Source: Bifidobacterium scardovii JCM 12489 = DSM 13734 (lineage in GTDB: Bacteria; Actinomycetota; Actinomycetes; Actinomycetales; Bifidobacteriaceae). From it: a DNA stretch of 64,000 nt. Shown here piece by piece: positions 29,044 to 38,072 of the stretch. Each line of letters opens with the position of its first letter. Positions within the stretch are counted from its first letter, which is position 1. Location: contig NZ_AP012331.1 of NCBI RefSeq assembly GCF_001042635.1, forward strand, positions 1,302,001 through 1,366,000. Direction: 5' to 3'. The position numbers were made by a program, and so were the translations under genes. The notes under the pieces are model-generated. The model did not search any database and was not told the DNA's origin. It was given only the letters and a program-made list of their open reading frames with translations.

Positions 29044-30066
29044 ATGGTGAGCGCAATCCTTGAAGGAAAGCCCGATAAGAATCTCATCCTCGTAACAGGC
29101 CGATCGCATCCGAAACTGGCGACCGATGTCGCGGAGCAGTTGGGGATCGACGTGCTGGAAACCACCGCATACGATTTCGCGAACGGCGAGATGTACGTGC
29201 GCTACACCGAATCGGTGCGCGGCGCCGACGTGTTCGTGCTCCAATCCCATTCCAAGCCGGTGAACAAGGCGATCATGGAGCAGCTCATCATGATCGACGC
29301 CCTGAAGCGCGCCTCGGCCCGCTCCATCACGGCCGTCTGCCCGCTGCTGGGCTATTCTCGCCAGGACAAGAAGCACCGCGGCCGCGAGCCCATCTCCTGC
29401 CGCCTGATCTTCGACCTGCTGCGCACGGCCGGCGCCGACCGCATCATGAGCGTCGACCTGCACGCCGCGCAGTCGCAGGGCTTCTTCGACGGCCCGGTCG
29501 ACCATCTGATCGCCATGCCGGTGCTGGTCGACTACATCCGCGACCGGTTCTCGAACAAGCTCGACAACGTCACCGTCGTCTCCCCGGATGCCGGGCGCAT
29601 CCGCGTGGCCGAGCAGTGGGCGCAGCGCTTGGGCGGCGGCCCGCTGGCCTTCGTGCACAAGACGCGCGATATCACGCGTCCGAACCAGGCGGTCGCCAAC
29701 CGCGTGGTCGGCGACGTGGACGGCAAGGACTGCGTGCTCGTCGACGATCTGATCGACACCGCCGGCACCATCGCCGGCGCATGCCACGTGCTCGCCGAGG
29801 CCGGCGCCAAGTCGGTGACCGTGGTGGCCACGCACGGCGTGCTGTCCGGCCCCGCCGTCGAACGGCTCAAGGGCTGCGGCGCGCGCGAGGTCGTGCTCAC
29901 CGATACCGTGCCGATCCCCGAGGAGAAGCGCTGGGACGGCCTGACCGTGCTGTCGATCGCCCCGCTGCTGGCCAGCGCGATCCGCGCGGTCTTCGAGGAC
30001 GGTTCCGTCGCGGAACTGTTCGACACCTATCCCGAGCACCACGGACAGGGCTTCCTGTTCGCGTGA
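29044..30066 (+). CDS. prs: Ribose-phosphate pyrophosphokinase
   Basis: Prs makes PRPP from ribose 5-phosphate and ATP for nucleotide, histidine and tryptophan synthesis. The protein has 340 residues, slightly longer than the usual 310-320. It shows LLGYSRQDKKHRGREPIS (ATP loop), SVDLHAAQSQGFF, and the PRPP-binding loop CVLVDDLIDTAGTI. The start ATG 29044 has TTGGAG upstream; a GTG directly follows and a longer frame from 28990 is not supported. Confidence 0.95.
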   Translation: MVSAILEGKPDKNLILVTGRSHPKLATDVAEQLGIDVLETTAYDFANGEMYVRYTESVRGADVFVLQSHSKPVNKAIMEQLIMIDALKRASARSITAVCPLLGYSRQDKKHRGREPISCRLIFDLLRTAGADRIMSVDLHAAQSQGFFDGPVDHLIAMPVLVDYIRDRFSNKLDNVTVVSPDAGRIRVAEQWAQRLGGGPLAFVHKTRDITRPNQAVANRVVGDVDGKDCVLVDDLIDTAGTIAGACHVLAEAGAKSVTVVATHGVLSGPAVERLKGCGAREVVLTDTVPIPEEKRWDGLTVLSIAPLLASAIRAVFEDGSVAELFDTYPEHHGQGFLFA

Positions 30067-30185
30067 GCGTGTGCGCGCGCCCATCGCGCCCGGCCGTGCG
30101 CGGAAAGCGTGCGGGAATGCCGGAGCGACACGCGGCGCGTGAAAGGTATGGCATAATAAACACTTGGCGGAACTCGTTCCGCCGG

Positions 30186-30256
30186 TCCCCCATGGTGTAA
30201 TGGCAGCACACGGGTCTTTGGAACCCTTTGTCTTGGTTCGAGTCCAGGTGGGGGAA
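30186..30256 (+). tRNA. tRNA-Gln (anticodon TTG)
   Basis: A cloverleaf can be folded. The acceptor stem is TCCCCCA (30186-30192) with TGGGGGA (30249-30255). The anticodon stem GGGT/ACCC encloses the loop CTTTGGA with anticodon TTG. The T arm is CTTGG-TTCGAGT-CCAGG. The 3' CCA is not encoded. It lies 120 bases after prs and 125 bases before glmU. Confidence 0.93.
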
Positions 30257-30380
30257 CGAGCCAGACGCCCGGCCGGCATGGCGCGCATTCATCGTGCGCG
30301 CCGCGGCCGGGCGTCTCTCGTTATCCGCTGATTGCTGTCCGGATTGCGCAGGCAGCAGCATAACAGAATGGGAGATGTCG

Positions 30381-31763
30381 ATGGCATTATCCGCCGCAAT
30401 CGTTCTCGCCGCAGGTGAAGGCACCCGCATGCGTTCCGCCAAGCCGAAGGTGCTGCACACGTTCGCGGGGAAGACCTTCCTCAACCGTGTGATGGATTCG
30501 GTCAGCGCGCTCGAACCGTCCACGCTGGCGGTGGCGGTGCACTATCAGGCGGACCGGGTGGCCGAGGCAGCGCGATCCTATGATCCGGACGTGGAGATCG
30601 TCAATCAGGACGACATCCCCGGCACCGGCCGCGCCGTGCAGTGCGCGATGGCCCAGCTCGAGGCCGAGCGCAAGCTCGACGGATCGGTGCTGATCGCCGC
30701 CTCCGACATGCCGCTGCTCGACGCGGACACGCTGCGCCAGCTCGTCGCGTTCCATGAGAACAGCGGCGACGGGGCCACCGTGCTCACCACCATGCTGGAC
30801 GATCCGACCGGATACGGCCGCATCATCCGCGACCGCGAGGGCCACGTGCTGCGCATCGTGGAGCAGAAGGACGCCAACCGCAGCGAACTGGCCGTGCAGG
30901 AGGTGAACACCTCCGTGTACGTGTTCGACGCGAAGGTGCTGGCGAAGGCGATCGCCGGGCTGAAGAACGACAACGCCCAGGGCGAGTTCTACCTGACCGA
31001 CGCGCTGGAGACCGCCAAGGCCGACGGCAGCGTCGGGGCCTTCGCCGCGCCCGACCCGCTGAGCGTCGAGGGCGTCAACGACCGCGTGCAGCTCGCCGCG
31101 CTGGCGAGGGAGCACAACCACCGCGTCTGCGAGGCGTGGATGCGCGCCGGCGTCACCATCCTCGATCCGGATACCACTTGGATCGAGGACGACGTGGAGC
31201 TGTCGCGCGACGTGACCGTGCTGCCCGGCAGCTTCCTGCAGGGCCACACCGTGGTCGGCGAGGCGGCGGTCATCGGCCCGTACACCACGCTGATCGACGC
31301 GACCGTCGACGCCGAGGCGACTGTGGAGCGCTCCCGCGTGCAGGAGTCGCACATCGGCCGCGCCACCACCATCGGCCCGTGGACCTACCTGCGCCCGGGC
31401 AACGAGTTCGGCGAGGAGGCGAAGGCCGGCGCGTTCGTCGAGATGAAGAAGGCGCACATCGGCAACGGCACCAAGGTGCCGCATCTGAGCTATGTCGGCG
31501 ACGCCGAGCTCGGCGACCACACCAACATCGGCGGCGGCACGATCACCGCCAACTACGACGGCGTGCACAAGAACCGCACCCACATCGGCGCCGGCTCGCA
31601 CATCGGCGCGGGCAACCTGTTCGTCGCGCCGGTCACCGTCGGCGACAACGTCACGTCCGGCGCCGGCTCGGTCATCCGCCACGACGTGCCGGACGACACG
31701 ATGGTCTACTCGGAGAACACGCAGCACGACGTCGAGGGCTGGAAGCCCGCGTGGGAGCGCTGA
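30381..31763 (+). CDS. glmU: Bifunctional N-acetylglucosamine-1-phosphate uridyltransferase / glucosamine-1-phosphate acetyltransferase
   Basis: GlmU makes UDP-GlcNAc for peptidoglycan. The protein has 460 residues. The N-terminal nucleotidyltransferase carries VLAAGEGTRMRSAKPKVLH and QDDIPGTGRAVQ. The C-terminal left-handed beta-helix has hexapeptide repeats and the acetyltransferase site (KAGAFVEMKKAHIG, then LSYVGDAELGDHTNIGGGTI, then NYDGVHKNRTHIG). GGGAG lies before two in-frame ATGs, 30375 and 30381; the second gives better spacing. rsfS follows after 45 bases. Confidence 0.96.
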   Translation: MALSAAIVLAAGEGTRMRSAKPKVLHTFAGKTFLNRVMDSVSALEPSTLAVAVHYQADRVAEAARSYDPDVEIVNQDDIPGTGRAVQCAMAQLEAERKLDGSVLIAASDMPLLDADTLRQLVAFHENSGDGATVLTTMLDDPTGYGRIIRDREGHVLRIVEQKDANRSELAVQEVNTSVYVFDAKVLAKAIAGLKNDNAQGEFYLTDALETAKADGSVGAFAAPDPLSVEGVNDRVQLAALAREHNHRVCEAWMRAGVTILDPDTTWIEDDVELSRDVTVLPGSFLQGHTVVGEAAVIGPYTTLIDATVDAEATVERSRVQESHIGRATTIGPWTYLRPGNEFGEEAKAGAFVEMKKAHIGNGTKVPHLSYVGDAELGDHTNIGGGTITANYDGVHKNRTHIGAGSHIGAGNLFVAPVTVGDNVTSGAGSVIRHDVPDDTMVYSENTQHDVEGWKPAWER

Positions 31764-31808
31764 CCTGACCGGAACGCCGCATCCGACCGCGCACAAGGAG
31801 TGAGGAAT

Positions 31809-32207
31809 TTGACCGCAGCACAGGAATCGATCGAGGCGATCCGCATCGCCGCAGCCGCAGCCGACCGTCTCAAGGCCTTCGACATCATCTCCTTCGACGT
31901 GAGCAACCTGCTGGGCATCACCGACATCATGATGATCGCCACGGCCTCGAACGAACGGCAGGTGCTCGCCGTGGCCGAGGAGATCGAGAAGGATCTGTAC
32001 CTTCAGGCGGGCCACCGCGAGGCCCGCTCGCGCGAGGGCCTCGAACAGGCCCAGTGGGTGCTGCTCGACTACGGCGACTTCGTCGTCCACGTCATGCATG
32101 AGGAGTCGCGCGGGTTCTACGGGCTTGAGCGGCTGTGGCGCGACTGCCCGACGGTGGACCTGCAGTTGGCCCACCCGGAGCACGCGCCGGCGCCGGCCGC
32201 CGTCTGA
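31809..32207 (+). CDS. rsfS: Ribosomal silencing factor RsfS
   Basis: This protein of 132 residues belongs to the RsfS/YbeB/Iojap family. It binds ribosomal protein uL14 on the large subunit and blocks subunit joining when nutrients are short. The conserved core includes FDVSNLLGITDIMMIATASNERQ, EGLEQAQWVLLDYGDFVVHVMHEE and FYGLERLW. The start is most likely TTG 31809, eight bases after AAGGAG; the GTG at 31800 overlaps that ribosome-binding site. It sits in a glmU-rsfS-phosphatase operon. Confidence 0.93.
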   Translation: MTAAQESIEAIRIAAAAADRLKAFDIISFDVSNLLGITDIMMIATASNERQVLAVAEEIEKDLYLQAGHREARSREGLEQAQWVLLDYGDFVVHVMHEESRGFYGLERLWRDCPTVDLQLAHPEHAPAPAAV

Positions 32208-32258
32208 CGCGTCCGGCGGCCCGCATCCACGTCGTTCACCATCGTCCAAAGGAGTGGC

Positions 32259-32963
32259 ATGACCGGAACAGCCCACGTTCGTTCCATCACGCTGGTGCGC
32301 CACGGGCGCACCTCATACAATGCCCAGCACCGGCTGCAGGGCCAGATCGACATCCCGCTCGACGCGATCGGATCATGGCAGGTGCTCCGGACTGCCGAGG
32401 CGCTGCGGGAACTGTACGTCGACCGGCACCCCGACATCCCCAACAGGATCGTGGTCTCCTCGGATCTGGGCCGGGCCATGGCCACGGCACACGCCTTCGC
32501 CGATCCGCTCGGACTGGACGTGCATCCCGACGAGCGCGTACGCGAACGCAGCTTCGGCGACTGGGAAGGCATCTCGGTCGAGGAACTCGCCGAGCGCTAC
32601 CCGCAGGACTGGCGCCTGTGGTCCGAATTCAAGGGCGGCGAGCTCAAGTACGGCGCCGAGCCGAAAGAGGCCGTCGGCGCGCGCGGCGCGGCCGCGCTGG
32701 ACGATTGGGCGCACCGGGCCGGAGCCGACACCGACCTGTACGTGTTCTCCCACGGCGCCTGGATCGCCCAGACGCTGCAGACCCTGCTCGGCCTCGGCGG
32801 GGCCGGGGCCGACTTCGCCGGCGTGATGGGCATGCGCAACGCCCACTGGGCAAGGCTCATCCCGTTCGAGCAAGCCGACGGCACGCTGCGCTGGCGCCTG
32901 CTCGACTACAATCACGGTCCGGCCATCGCCGACACCGACCAGTGGGAGCATCCGGCGCTCTGA
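32259..32963 (+). CDS. Histidine phosphatase family protein (phosphoglycerate-mutase-like)
   Basis: This protein has 234 residues. The catalytic LVRHGRTSYN sits at residues 12-21 with His15 as the phosphorylated residue, RERSFGDWEG holds the partner glutamate, and FSHGAWIAQ carries the second histidine. This is the broad acid phosphatase / cofactor-dependent mutase-like group; the substrate cannot be told. The ATG follows AAAGGAG. It lies 51 bases after rsfS, an order seen in other bifidobacteria. Confidence 0.9.
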   Translation: MTGTAHVRSITLVRHGRTSYNAQHRLQGQIDIPLDAIGSWQVLRTAEALRELYVDRHPDIPNRIVVSSDLGRAMATAHAFADPLGLDVHPDERVRERSFGDWEGISVEELAERYPQDWRLWSEFKGGELKYGAEPKEAVGARGAAALDDWAHRAGADTDLYVFSHGAWIAQTLQTLLGLGGAGADFAGVMGMRNAHWARLIPFEQADGTLRWRLLDYNHGPAIADTDQWEHPAL

Positions 32964-33104
32964 GCGCGCCCGCCGCGCCGCGCCCGCGGGGTTCCTGCAG
33001 GCGGCGGCAGCGCTGACGGGACAGGCGCGAACGTCAATCCCTCCACGCCGGCCGTATGCTGGTTGGGTACGGACTTTTGACGGGCCTACGGACAGGGGGC
33101 GGCG

Positions 33105-34346
33105 ATGAGCGACGATCTGAATCTCAACACCATCTGGTGGCAGGTGTATCCGCTGGGGTTCACCGGCGCGCCGATCCGGCCCCAATCCGCCGCGGAACGC
33201 GCCGTGACCCCCCGGCTCGACATGGTGATCGGGTGGCTCGACTACCTGATCGACCTCGGCGCCAACGGGCTGCTGCTCAACCCGGTCTTCGCCTCCACCT
33301 CCCACGGCTACGACACCGTCGACTACTACCGCATCGACCCGAGGCTCGGCGACGACGCCGCGTTCGACCGCCTGGTCGAGGCCTGCCACGGCAGGGGCAT
33401 CCGGCTCATGCTCGACGGCGCGTTCAACCATGTCGGCTCCGCGCATCCGCTGTTTCGCGACGCGATCGCCGGGCGCGGGCACGGGAACCTGTTCCGCATC
33501 GAGCGCGACGGGGACGGCAACGTCACCGGATACGCGCGGTTTGAGGGCAACGCGGACCTGCCGGAGCTCAACCACGACGACCCGGAAACCGCGCGGCTCG
33601 TCACCGACGTGATGCTGCACTGGATGCGCCGCGGCGTCGACGCCTGGCGCCTCGATGCCGCCTACGCGGTGCCCCCGGCGTTCTGGACCCGCGTGCTGCC
33701 CGACGTGCGGCGCGCATTCCCCGACGCCTGGTTCATGGGCGAGGTCATCCACGGCGACTATCCGGCGATCGTGAAGGACTCCGGCATGGACTCGGTGACC
33801 CAGTACGAGCTGTGGAAGGCGATCTGGAGCTCCATCAAATCCGGCAACTTCTACGAACTTGACTGGAGCCTCAAACGGCACAACGGGTTCATGGACTCGT
33901 TCACGCCGCTCACCTTCGTCGGCAACCACGACGTGACGCGCATCGTCAGCCAGATCGGCGTGCAGGAGGCGGCGCTCGCGATGGCGGTCCTGTTCACCGT
34001 CGGCGGCTGCCCGAGCCTGTACTACGGCGACGAGCAGGCATGGCGCGGCGTCAAGGCCGACGCGATGGGCGGCGACGACGCGATCCGCCCGATGTACCCG
34101 GCCACGCCGGACGGGCTGGGCCACGGCGGGGACCGGATGCTCCATCTGGTGCAGGGCCTGATCTCCGTCAGGCGCCGCAATCCGTGGCTGGCGACCGCCA
34201 CGACCGTGCCGACGGACCTCGGCAACCTGCATTACGGGTACGATGCGGTCGGGCGCGGCGGGGAGCGGCTGCACGTCGATCTGCATCTCGAGCCGACGCC
34301 TGGCGCCGATATCGCCTACGAGGGCGGTTCCTTCCGCGTCGGATAG
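33105..34346 (+). CDS. GH13 alpha-amylase family glycoside hydrolase
   Basis: This protein of 413 residues has no signal peptide and is therefore cytosolic. The four GH13 regions are visible: DGAFNHVG, then WRLDAAYA with the nucleophile Asp184, then FMGEV with acid/base Glu213, then FVGNHD with Asp276. All catalytic residues are intact. The protein is short for the family and ends soon after the barrel (VDLHLEPTPGADIAYEGGSFRVG). It probably acts on imported alpha-glucosides; the exact specificity is open. Confidence 0.9.
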   Translation: MSDDLNLNTIWWQVYPLGFTGAPIRPQSAAERAVTPRLDMVIGWLDYLIDLGANGLLLNPVFASTSHGYDTVDYYRIDPRLGDDAAFDRLVEACHGRGIRLMLDGAFNHVGSAHPLFRDAIAGRGHGNLFRIERDGDGNVTGYARFEGNADLPELNHDDPETARLVTDVMLHWMRRGVDAWRLDAAYAVPPAFWTRVLPDVRRAFPDAWFMGEVIHGDYPAIVKDSGMDSVTQYELWKAIWSSIKSGNFYELDWSLKRHNGFMDSFTPLTFVGNHDVTRIVSQIGVQEAALAMAVLFTVGGCPSLYYGDEQAWRGVKADAMGGDDAIRPMYPATPDGLGHGGDRMLHLVQGLISVRRRNPWLATATTVPTDLGNLHYGYDAVGRGGERLHVDLHLEPTPGADIAYEGGSFRVG

Positions 34347-34664
34347 CGGCCGGGGGCGGTGAGGAGGGGCGTGCGCCGCCGTGGCGCGGCCATCGCCGTG
34401 GTTTCCGCTGCCGTTTGCCGCGAGGATGCGAGTTGTCGGTGCGGGGCCGCGGAACGTCCTCTCTATCGAGGCTGATGAAACGTTATATTTCAGGGATAAT
34501 CGACCTGTTCCACCGAGCCGTGCACCGACAACTCGAGCCTGGCGCGCATAAGCCGTTGCACGGTACGCGAATTCGTGAAAATTTGCGGGACGAGCTGTGA
34601 GAATTCGGTTATTTTCACGTTACGCTCAGCGCGTTGCCACGGTTTGCGGCTACGGTCGGTATCC
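34347..34664. other. Intergenic region with a spaced inverted repeat
   Basis: This gap of 318 bp has no supported gene. It contains GTGAAAAT (34575-34582) and its complement ATTTTCAC (34611-34618), separated by 28 bases, with AATTCG/GAATTCGG repeated beside each arm. This could be a regulatory hairpin in the leader of the next gene. Nothing else stands out. Confidence 0.4.
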
Positions 34665-35990
34665 GTGAGGAATTTTTTCAAAGGGATATCGCTGACTTCG
34701 ATCGCGGCCGGAGCCCTGGCCGCGGTCACGTCGTTCCTGCTGTCGGCGAAGATCGGCATCGCCGGCTCGGTGATCGGCGTCGCCGCGGGCTCCGTGGTGT
34801 CCGCCGTGGCATCGCAGATCTACCAGAACGTATTGAAGGCGTCGAGCGAGAAGCTGCAGAACGCGGCCGGCGCCGTCGGCGTGGGCGCGGCGCCGGGGGA
34901 GGAGTCCGCGAACGGTGGTTCTTCCGTTGATGACCGGACCACGGTGATCGCGCCCGGAGCCGTGGACCTGTCCCGTGTTGGGCGCGTGGTCAGCTCCGGC
35001 GACGATACGGCGCCGCTGTCCTCGACGGACGCCCTCGGCCCGGTGCCCGGCGACGGACCGGCGACCGGCGTGATGGAAACGGCTACCATGCCGGCCTACG
35101 AGGCGGGGCGCGGAGCATCGGGCGAAACGCTGCATGGCACGGCGGTGCAGGACGGCACGGCCGTGATGACGCCCGTTGGCACGGCGGGCGCGACGACGCC
35201 GCGCAGCGTGGTCGGCGAGGCCTCGGCGTCGGGCCGTCGAGCCCGTGGCGGCGTGCTGGCTGGGGGCCATGTATCCGCCTCGTCGGCCGCGCTGCCTTCC
35301 AGCGTGAAGCAGAAGCGCATCGCCATCGCGGTCGCCATAGTCAGCGCGCTGATCGCCGTGGCGGCCACGGCGGGCGTCATCATGCTGGTCACCCAAGGAG
35401 AAGGCACCGACTCCGTGGTGCGCGACTTGGTTGGCACCACCCAGACGCCGAGGCGCACCAACGACTCCGTGCCCGGCAACGAAGACAGGAAGAGCCCTGC
35501 GGACAACGGCACCGGGCAGGGCGGCACGACGGACAAGAACTCCACGGGCACGGACTCCAAGAGCCCCACCGACTCCGGGTCCACGGATTCCGGTTCGACC
35601 GGGTCCACGGGCGGCTCGACCGGCGGTTCCACCGGTGATTCCAGTGGCTCCACCACGGGCGATTCCACCGGCGGCACCAGTGGCGGCGCGGGTGATTCCA
35701 CAAGCGGCACGACCGGCGGCTCCACGGATTCCTCGACCGGCGGCGGGTCCGGCTCCGGGGCGTCGACCGATTCGTCGGGGAACTCCTCCGGCTCGGGTTC
35801 GGCGGGTTCGACGGGATCCGGTTCGTCCGGCTCGGATACCTCCGGTTCGGGAACCTCCGGGTCCGGAACCTCCGGGTCGACGGGTTCGGGTTCCGGTTCG
35901 TCCGACTCGGGATCCTCCGGCTCGACGACCTCCAACGGCGGCTCGTCCGGTTCCTCGTCAAGCAGCGGAACCACCACCGGCGCCAACTAG
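34665..35990 (+). CDS. Membrane protein with Ser/Gly/Thr-rich low-complexity C terminus
   Basis: This protein has 441 residues from GTG 34665 (no ATG start is available nearby). Residues 8-55 are hydrophobic and Ala/Gly-rich (SIAAGALAAVTSFLLSAKIG), then about 150 polar residues follow. A clear membrane helix lies at about 219-243 (IAIAVAIVSALIAVAATAGVIML). Then come some 190 residues of Ser/Gly/Thr/Asp repeats that would be outside the cell and could span the wall. No LPXTG sorting motif is seen. The function is unknown; a stalk or wall-spanning sensor is possible. Confidence 0.75.
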   Translation: MRNFFKGISLTSIAAGALAAVTSFLLSAKIGIAGSVIGVAAGSVVSAVASQIYQNVLKASSEKLQNAAGAVGVGAAPGEESANGGSSVDDRTTVIAPGAVDLSRVGRVVSSGDDTAPLSSTDALGPVPGDGPATGVMETATMPAYEAGRGASGETLHGTAVQDGTAVMTPVGTAGATTPRSVVGEASASGRRARGGVLAGGHVSASSAALPSSVKQKRIAIAVAIVSALIAVAATAGVIMLVTQGEGTDSVVRDLVGTTQTPRRTNDSVPGNEDRKSPADNGTGQGGTTDKNSTGTDSKSPTDSGSTDSGSTGSTGGSTGGSTGDSSGSTTGDSTGGTSGGAGDSTSGTTGGSTDSSTGGGSGSGASTDSSGNSSGSGSAGSTGSGSSGSDTSGSGTSGSGTSGSTGSGSGSSDSGSSGSTTSNGGSSGSSSSSGTTTGAN

Positions 35991-36184
35991 CATCCCGCGC
36001 CATTCATCTGTGGACTAATTCTGGCTCCCCTCCATGAGGGGAGCTGGCCGCGAAGCGGTCTGAGGGGAGCGTTACCGCGAACGTCTGAGTCAAGCCGATT
36101 CGCATGGTCTCCCCTCAGTCTGAACTGCACCCTGATTGTTGGACTGGAGTAATTCATGTTTGATGATTGGAGGTGTGGTTTTCT

Positions 36185-36700
36185 GTGTGTGCAGATCGCA
36201 GGCGTCGGTATGATGATGCTTTCAGGTGTTCGGTGGCCGCCCTGTTTGGTGAGGGGTTGGGTTACAAGGCCGCGGCGCGTCGGGTTGGCATGCCGGTGAT
36301 GACCGCGAAGAAATGGTCGCTGGCGTATCGGGTCGGCGGACGGGAGGCGCTTATGGCGAAACGCGGGGGCAACAGGAGCTATGACTGGGACACGAAGGTC
36401 GCGGCCGCGCGCGATCACGTGGACCGGGGAGTGGCGAAGTCCGTGGTGATGGAGCGGTACGCGATCGCGTGCGTCACGACGTTGGAGGCCTGGTGTCGTG
36501 CGTACCGGGCCGGCGGGGCCGAGGCGCTCAGACCGGGACGCAGGGGCAGGCCCAGGGGATCGGGGCCGAGGCCGGAGCCGGATCCGACGCCCGAGGGGGC
36601 GTTGCGGGAGGAGAACGAGTTCTTGCGGGCGAGGGTCGCATACCTGGAAAAAGCATTGGCCCTGCCGGCCTCGAGATCACCAACCGGGAGAAAACGGTGA
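36185..36700 (+). CDS. IS3-family transposase OrfA (helix-turn-helix subunit)
   Basis: This protein has about 171 residues. The first helix-turn-helix is RYDDAFRCSVAALFGEGLGYKAAARRVG, followed by a second DNA-binding region (YDWDTKVAAARDHVDRGVAKSVVM) and a C-terminal leucine-zipper-like stretch (EENEFLRARVAYLEKAL). GTG 36185 follows GGAGG; TTG 36167 and GTG 36173 are alternatives. The A-rich GGAAAAAGC near 36647-36655 lies in the zipper region, where IS3 elements shift -1 to make the OrfAB fusion transposase. Confidence 0.85.
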   Translation: MCADRRRRYDDAFRCSVAALFGEGLGYKAAARRVGMPVMTAKKWSLAYRVGGREALMAKRGGNRSYDWDTKVAAARDHVDRGVAKSVVMERYAIACVTTLEAWCRAYRAGGAEALRPGRRGRPRGSGPRPEPDPTPEGALREENEFLRARVAYLEKALALPASRSPTGRKR

Positions 36701-37554
36701 TCGTTTCGGCGCTGGCGGGGCTTGGCCATCCGCTTCCGCTCCTGCTGAGGGCCGCGGGACTGGCGAGGAGCACGTACTACTACCACCGGTCCCATCCCGA
36801 GCGGGTCACCAGGCCCGACATCGAGCCGTTGGTCGATGAGGTGTTCCACCGCACGCCCAACGGGTGCGGGCACCGGCAGGTGCGCATGTGCCTCGTGAAC
36901 GAGTTCGGCGTGACGGTGAGCTCCAAGAGCGTGCTCAAGGTCATGCGCCGCATGGGCCTGGAGTGCGTCATACGCCGGCCGAACCCCCACCGCGGGTACA
37001 GCTCCTATCGGGGCGAGGCGGGCGCGAAGCCGCCGAACCTGCTGGAACGCGACTTCGCGGCCGACGCCCCGTGGGTGAAGCTGGGCACGGACGTCACCGA
37101 GTTCAGGGTCGCCGGCGGCAAGGCGTACCTCGCGCCCGTGTACGACATGGGCTCGAAGGAGATCGTCGCCTGGGACGTGAGCCGTCATCCCGATCTGGCC
37201 CAGCAGAAGCGCATGCTGGCCATGCTCGAGACCCGTCTTCCCGAAGGCGTGTCCCCGATCCTGCACTCGGACATGGGCTGGCAGTACCAGCACTCCTGGT
37301 GGCGGGCCCGCCTGGAGGAACTGGGCATCCGCCAGTCGATGAGCCGCAAGGGCAACTGCCTGGACAACGCCGCGACCGAGCAGGTGTTCGGCCACCTCAA
37401 GGACGAGTTCTGCATCGGGCGCGAGTTCGCCTCCTTCGAGGAATTCAGGACCGGGCTGGACGCGTACATCGTCCACTGGAACACCAAACGACGCCAGGCG
37501 AGACTCGAGGGACGCACCCCGGAGGAATTCCGCAACACGTTCCCCACCGCTTGA
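36697..37554 (+). CDS. IS3-family transposase OrfB (DDE integrase subunit)
   Basis: From GTG 36697 there are 285 residues; in the fused OrfAB product the frame extends upstream to the slip site at about 36650. The rve/DDE catalytic residues are visible: the first Asp in LGTDVTEF, the second in LHSDMGWQYQ, and the Glu in NAATEQVFGHLKDE. The C-terminal HWNTKRRQARLEGRTPEEF is typical. It overlaps OrfA by four bases in the -1 frame. It appears intact. Confidence 0.9.
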   Translation: MIVSALAGLGHPLPLLLRAAGLARSTYYYHRSHPERVTRPDIEPLVDEVFHRTPNGCGHRQVRMCLVNEFGVTVSSKSVLKVMRRMGLECVIRRPNPHRGYSSYRGEAGAKPPNLLERDFAADAPWVKLGTDVTEFRVAGGKAYLAPVYDMGSKEIVAWDVSRHPDLAQQKRMLAMLETRLPEGVSPILHSDMGWQYQHSWWRARLEELGIRQSMSRKGNCLDNAATEQVFGHLKDEFCIGREFASFEEFRTGLDAYIVHWNTKRRQARLEGRTPEEFRNTFPTA

Positions 37555-37835
37555 CCGGGTACCCTATAAATAAACCACGTCCAACAAATGGGGCACAGTT
37601 CAGTCGGCTGCGCCGACAGCTCCCCTCTCTGAGGGGAGCCAGAATTACTAAACGAATGAATAGCGTGGGATATGAGCTCTTCACAACGCGGAGAGCCAGA
37701 ATCGGCGACCTGCGGCATGTGCGGGGGCACGGTGCCGAACAGGCCCGATATCCCGCGCGACACGCCGGGTGCTTGCACCAGATTGGTTTTCGTCGTAACC
37801 TATCACAGGTCCGCAAGGAACGGATAACAGAATAC

Positions 37836-37908
37836 GGGGCTATGGCGCAGCTGGTAGCGCATCTCCATGGCATGGAGAGGGTCAGGGGTTCGAATCCCCT
37901 TAGCTCCA
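37836..37908 (+). tRNA. tRNA-Ala (anticodon GGC)
   Basis: The acceptor stem GGGGCTA (37836-37842) pairs with TAGCTCC (37901-37907), with one G-T pair. The anticodon stem TCTCC/GGAGA encloses ATGGCAT with anticodon GGC. The T arm is AGGGG-TTCGAAT-CCCCT. CCA is not encoded (the 3' flank reads ACCG). Confidence 0.93.
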
Positions 37909-38072
37909 CCGGAAGGATCGGAATCGTCGGGTGATACGGCGGTTCCGATTTTTTGTTATGCCGGCATGGCAGTTCGGCGTGCCGACCACGCCGATGCCGG
38001 AGGTCCGGGCCGGTTATCCCATCAGCGAACGGGGATTGCCCTTATTGCTCATTTGCCGGCACAATGTGGAGC

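Larger units (their letters stand above)
36121..37602 (+). mobile_element. IS3-family (IS150-like) insertion sequence, complete
   Basis: The element is 1,482 bp. The left end TGAACTGCACCC...TTGTTGGAC and the right end, read inverted, TGAACTGTGCCCC...TTGTTGGAC form imperfect terminal repeats of about 25 bp with TG...CA tips. It is flanked by the 3-bp direct repeat GTC (36118-36120 and 37603-37605). It encodes OrfA and OrfB in the -1 arrangement typical of IS3 elements. Both frames are open, so it may be active. Confidence 0.92.
35987..37677. repeat. MITE-like repeat, copy B, split by an IS3-family insertion
   Basis: The left part (35987-36120) and right part (37606-37677) together give about 205 bp matching copies A and C once the IS and one GTC are removed. 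The outer arms align as CTAGCATCCCGCGCCATTC against CTCATATCCCACGCTATTC on the other strand. The core GTTACCGCGAACGTCTGAGT differs from copy A at one base. The TAG stop of the preceding gene lies in the first CTAG. Confidence 0.85.
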
